The position numbers were made by a program, and so were the translations under genes. A stretch of DNA of 6,597 bases, from positions 1 to 6,597 of the forward strand of contig USCO01000119.1 of the NCBI GenBank assembly GCA_900553135.1, in the 5' to 3' direction. The stretch is from an uncultured Eubacteriales bacterium (lineage in GTDB: Bacteria; Bacillota; Clostridia; Oscillospirales; Oscillospiraceae). Each line of letters starts with the position of its first letter. The stretch's first letter is position 1. Shown here one piece after another: positions 4,701 to 6,597 of this stretch. The notes beneath the pieces are model-generated. The model did not search any database. It saw only the letters and a list, made by a program, of their open reading frames with translations, and was not told where the DNA came from.

Positions 4701-6543
4701 GCGCCTGCGGGAGCTCTTCCCCGGCCAGGAGGTCTACCTGGTGGTGGGCAGCGACGTGGTGGGCCACGCCTCCTCCTACCAGGCCGACCCCAGACCCTGG
4801 TCCATCCACTCCATGAACCACATCATCTTCCGTCGGGCCGGGGAGCCTCCCCTGCCCAGCGTGGACCATCTGGGCATCACGGGCAATGTGATTCAGCTCC
4901 AGCTGCCCCCCCACCTGGAGGACATCAGCTCCACCCGCATCCGGGAGAATGTGGACATGAACCGGGACATCTCCAACCTTATCGACCCGGTGATTCAGGA
5001 CTTCATCTATCAAAACGGCCTCTACCTCCGGGACAGCCAGAACAAGCCTGTTCTGGGCGGAGGCGAGGTGGAATTTGAGTGGGTGGAGGAGCCCACCGAT
5101 GAGATGATCCAAGCCCTCACCGCCGGCCGCCCCGACCGGGAGGCTCTGCGCACCGGCATCCTGCGCAACCGGGACCGGCTGCTGCTGCTGCGCCGGGTGG
5201 AGGACAAGGGCATCCTGGGCTATGTCACCTACCGCTATCTCTCCGCCTCCCAGCTCTTTGCCGCCCTGCGGGACACCGAGCTGGCCAACCTCATCCGCCT
5301 GCGCTCGGCGGGCACCACCCTCATCCTCACCGCCATGTCCGCCGACGCGGCCGACCCCTTGAAGGATTACCTCCAGCTGCTCCTCACCGAGGTGCTGGCC
5401 CGGGCCCTGGCCGACGACTGCATCTATGGCGTCTACCGCCCCTACGGGGCCCTGCCCGACGAGGAACTGGAGGACACCCTGGCCCGCCAGGGCTTCCTCC
5501 ACCGGGAGATGGACACCCCCATCTGGGAGGTGGACATGAGCGCCCCCACGGTGCTCATCCAGAACCTGGAGACCACCATCCAGGACCCCCTGAACCGCAA
5601 TCCCAAGGTTCTGGCCGCCATCCAGCGGGGCCACCGCCGCCTCCAGCGGGCGCTGACCAAGCTGTATCCCCGGTTCCTGGTGCTCACCCTGTCCTCGGAT
5701 ATCATCCACCAGCGGCTGCTGCAGATGATCACCAGCTACAACGAGGTGCCCGCCGTGCCCACCTCTCCCCGGAAACTGGGCAAGAATATGTGCGTGCCCT
5801 ACGGAAAGCTGCTCCGGGGCAAGATCGTGCCCAACACCGTCACCAAGACCATCCACACCGATAAGGTGTACACACCCGACCTGTCCAAGAGCACCATGGA
5901 GGCCTTCCCCCACTACTCGCCCATTCCCAGCCAGATCCGCACCATCAAGTCCTTTGACCGGCCCGTGATCCTGGTGGACGACCTGATGCACCCCGGCTTC
6001 CGTATCCAGGCTCTGGACCCCATCCTGCGGGAAGAGAATGTGGACATCCGCATGGTACTGGTGGGTCTGCTGTCGGGCCATGGCCGCGACCTCATGGACG
6101 CCCAGGGCCGCCCGGTGGACAGCGTCTACTATCTGCCCCGCCTGCGGGAGTGGTTTGTGGAGTCCACCCTGTATCCCTTTATTGGCGGAAACACGGTGCG
6201 CCGGCCCGTCTCTCCCGTGCCCGGCATGATGCCCGGCATTAACCATATTTTGCCCTATGCCTCGCCGTCGTTCCGGGGAGAGTGCAGCGAGGAGGCAGTC
6301 TTTGAGCTGTCCCGCTGCTGTCTGGAGTCGGCCCGGGACGTGATCTTCACCCTGGAGCAGGAGTACCGCATCCTGTATGGGCGGAATCTGACGCTGAGCC
6401 GTCTGCCCGAGGCGGTGATCCTGCCGCTGTGTCCCGACAAGGGCACCTGCCTCAGCTACGATCCCAGTCTGGCGGCTTCCGTCTATCTGGACAACGATTT
6501 GGAGCAGCTCCTCCGCTCCCTACTTTTCTTGAAAGAAAAGTAG
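1729..6543 (+). CDS. giant HD / HEAT-like / NadD-type nucleotidyltransferase / PRTase-like fusion protein
   Basis: A 1604-residue protein with no signal peptide or membrane segment, so probably cytosolic. Modules in order: (1) helical N-terminus, 1-165. (2) HD phosphohydrolase-like domain, about 175-335, with candidate metal ligands H180, H214-D215, H249 or H254, and D275 (IYADFRSK). (3) A long helical region, about 350-900, with HEAT-like helix pairs, for example at 434-452 and 825-842. (4) A NadD/cytidylyltransferase domain, about 909-1102, with GTFDPFTLSHKG (917-928, a [H/T]xxH nucleotide-binding signature), VVGSD (1005-1009) and ISSTRIR (1066-1072), ending FIYQNGLY as NadD does. (5) A degenerate GNAT-like segment, about 1107-1273. 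(6) A PRTase-like segment, about 1290-1500, with VILVDDLMHPGFR (1413-1425), which resembles the type I PRPP loop except for His-Pro. (7) A helical tail. NadD joins NMN or NaMN to AMP; HD enzymes hydrolyse phosphoesters. The substrate and role of the fusion are unknown. The last seven sense codons and the stop lie in a palindromic repeat. Confidence 0.9.
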   Translation: MHEKLIRQLTGQVADALVERKLPFVPDRKAALSLLKAQGWTQELDQLLPLKERLECSQVLQLCAPILPKLAPTPPDGWLPFCYRYLRANLYPQGDFAPDAGEYRDGAEFYLCVLQVMLDYERKVVPFDPLMDFEFLDESEYAPCDCGREYRRFLAAFRQEYLYELMRLGLEVTPFSTLTHVAGVHYIAVHVARDLARAGVDVDLALISGAAAAHDVGKFGCRPGEAVPHLHYYYTDQWLLERHLEGISHIAANHSTWDLELESLSVESLCLIYADFRSKSSRDEKGREITVLYPLDESFQVILSKLENVDGSKRRRYELVYGKLHDFEDYMRSLGVDVDLTGQPQTPAPLKDPSLMGPRETVEGLTLLSVGHSLRLMHMLSNERKFGNIIEAARSTKDWKQLRAYLNVFQEYFTYLSVRQKTQALAFLYELLVHREGDIRRQAAFLIGLIIARFHMVYRKQVPADAQSDPAEQVPFTLWEQYLDQIIYPDHKTTQQQRNHIGYTLKLVVDALLAYARPGDVPRFVGALLRYFEDPAEKDSDTAFTLLDAAWYLPSKYYNDEVRRLLIDFAAYWADQKDPRLTVTSLRFLREAARNLPRNSPQMERIVSIAQKVPADSLPVIYLQYRILKRAGRDISAHKKALYEQDITSEIFLDNLKTATPWVVKVVGVELLRDQVEQGLMEHILHICTHFSNLIKVSERVVVRHNAGDALVRVLPLLRRDQRNEVVVELGKGLEMGQYEISKYIPQYLGQAALYLYPSELDEQVLWLKNLLGSPNDSAVSGALNTIGVLLQHYPAYRGRFSERSTAYENRRQELLGLLLQGLAHYRPAVRQEALLVTGKLLFESNILPMDEKAHLFSLSYRKLLFLIQEAPVQDDDMTFYYRAAALAHINRFISLWRLDHGPFTFTVPRKIAFFPGTFDPFTLSHKGIVHAIRDLGFEVYLAVDEFSWSKKAQPHLIRRQIVNLSVAGDFHVHLFPDDIPVNIANPADLKRLRELFPGQEVYLVVGSDVVGHASSYQADPRPWSIHSMNHIIFRRAGEPPLPSVDHLGITGNVIQLQLPPHLEDISSTRIRENVDMNRDISNLIDPVIQDFIYQNGLYLRDSQNKPVLGGGEVEFEWVEEPTDEMIQALTAGRPDREALRTGILRNRDRLLLLRRVEDKGILGYVTYRYLSASQLFAALRDTELANLIRLRSAGTTLILTAMSADAADPLKDYLQLLLTEVLARALADDCIYGVYRPYGALPDEELEDTLARQGFLHREMDTPIWEVDMSAPTVLIQNLETTIQDPLNRNPKVLAAIQRGHRRLQRALTKLYPRFLVLTLSSDIIHQRLLQMITSYNEVPAVPTSPRKLGKNMCVPYGKLLRGKIVPNTVTKTIHTDKVYTPDLSKSTMEAFPHYSPIPSQIRTIKSFDRPVILVDDLMHPGFRIQALDPILREENVDIRMVLVGLLSGHGRDLMDAQGRPVDSVYYLPRLREWFVESTLYPFIGGNTVRRPVSPVPGMMPGINHILPYASPSFRGECSEEAVFELSRCCLESARDVIFTLEQEYRILYGRNLTLSRLPEAVILPLCPDKGTCLSYDPSLAASVYLDNDLEQLLRSLLFLKEK

Positions 6544-6575
6544 GCAAAAGAACTTCCTGCGAAGCTGCGCTTCGC
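6519..6575. repeat. composite palindromic repeat at the 3' end of the large gene
   Basis: Two inverted repeats lie close together. The first has perfect 12-base arms, CCTACTTTTCTT (6519-6530) and AAGAAAAGTAGG (6533-6544, sharing the centre), apart from the central two-base GA; as RNA it would be an 11-bp stem with a TGAA loop. The second pairs GCGAAGC (6559-6565) with GCTTCGC (6569-6575) around TGC. The spacer reads CAAAAGAACTTCCT. The first palindrome is AT-rich and overlaps the end of the large gene, including its TAG stop. From memory, similar CTACTTTTCTT/AAGAAAAGTAG elements recur between genes in gut Clostridia, which would make this a dispersed REP-like element; that is not verifiable from one copy. 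No proper T-tract follows, so terminator function is doubtful. Confidence 0.6.
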
Positions 6576-6597
6576 CTCGGCGGGTTTTGGATATGAG

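Noticed and set aside
1693..6246. A 1517-codon open frame on the minus strand, antisense to the giant gene
   Set aside because: It is exactly codon-aligned with the real gene, so it stays open only because the real gene uses no TTA, CTA or TCA codons, as expected in a GC-rich coding sequence. Its translation is low-complexity, rich in His, Gln, Gly and Val, and has no recognisable domains.
6519..6544. Palindrome at the end of the giant gene as an intrinsic terminator
   Set aside because: The stem is followed by GCAAAAG, not a T-tract. A bidirectional or Rho-type role remains possible but is not supported by the sequence.
1..6597. CRISPR array, tRNA, rRNA, insertion sequence or phage genes
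   Set aside because: No regularly spaced repeats, tRNA-like cloverleaf, transposase or phage protein signatures were seen on either strand.

Overview
The window comes from a GC-rich, Gram-positive, endospore-forming member of the Clostridia. The best guess is a gut Oscillospiraceae-type organism such as the Flavonifractor/Pseudoflavonifractor/Lawsonibacter group. The basis is the 5' end of the spore germination protease gene gpr next to rpsT, strong AGGAGG-type ribosome binding sites, TTG starts, intrinsic terminators with T-tracts, and a strong preference for C or G at third codon positions. The genus is an inference.

Layout. Positions 1-131 hold the first 43 codons of gpr on the minus strand, running off the left edge. 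Positions 132-333 are a shared divergent promoter region. It is AT-rich, contains a perfect T6-C-A6 palindrome, and carries a very good vegetative promoter for rpsT plus a weak candidate sporulation promoter for gpr. rpsT (334-597, ribosomal protein S20) follows a short leader with a perfect hairpin and ends at an intrinsic terminator. A YihY/BrkB-family membrane protein (724-1599) follows with its own ribosome binding site and terminator.

The remaining three quarters of the window is a single gene (1729-6543, 1604 aa) with its own promoter. A 14-bp perfect palindrome sits near the predicted transcription start. The protein is a chain of recognisable modules: an N-terminal helical region, an HD phosphohydrolase-like domain, a long helical HEAT-like solenoid, a NadD/cytidylyltransferase-type nucleotidyltransferase domain with intact signature motifs, a degenerate GNAT-like domain, and a C-terminal segment with a phosphoribosyltransferase-like PRPP-loop motif. 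Nucleotide or NAD-type metabolism is the obvious theme, but the actual function is unknown. The gene ends inside a palindromic repeat that supplies its last seven sense codons and the stop.

The genes look like separate transcription units, each with its own promoter or terminator signals, rather than one operon. The large multidomain gene is the item most worth pursuing.
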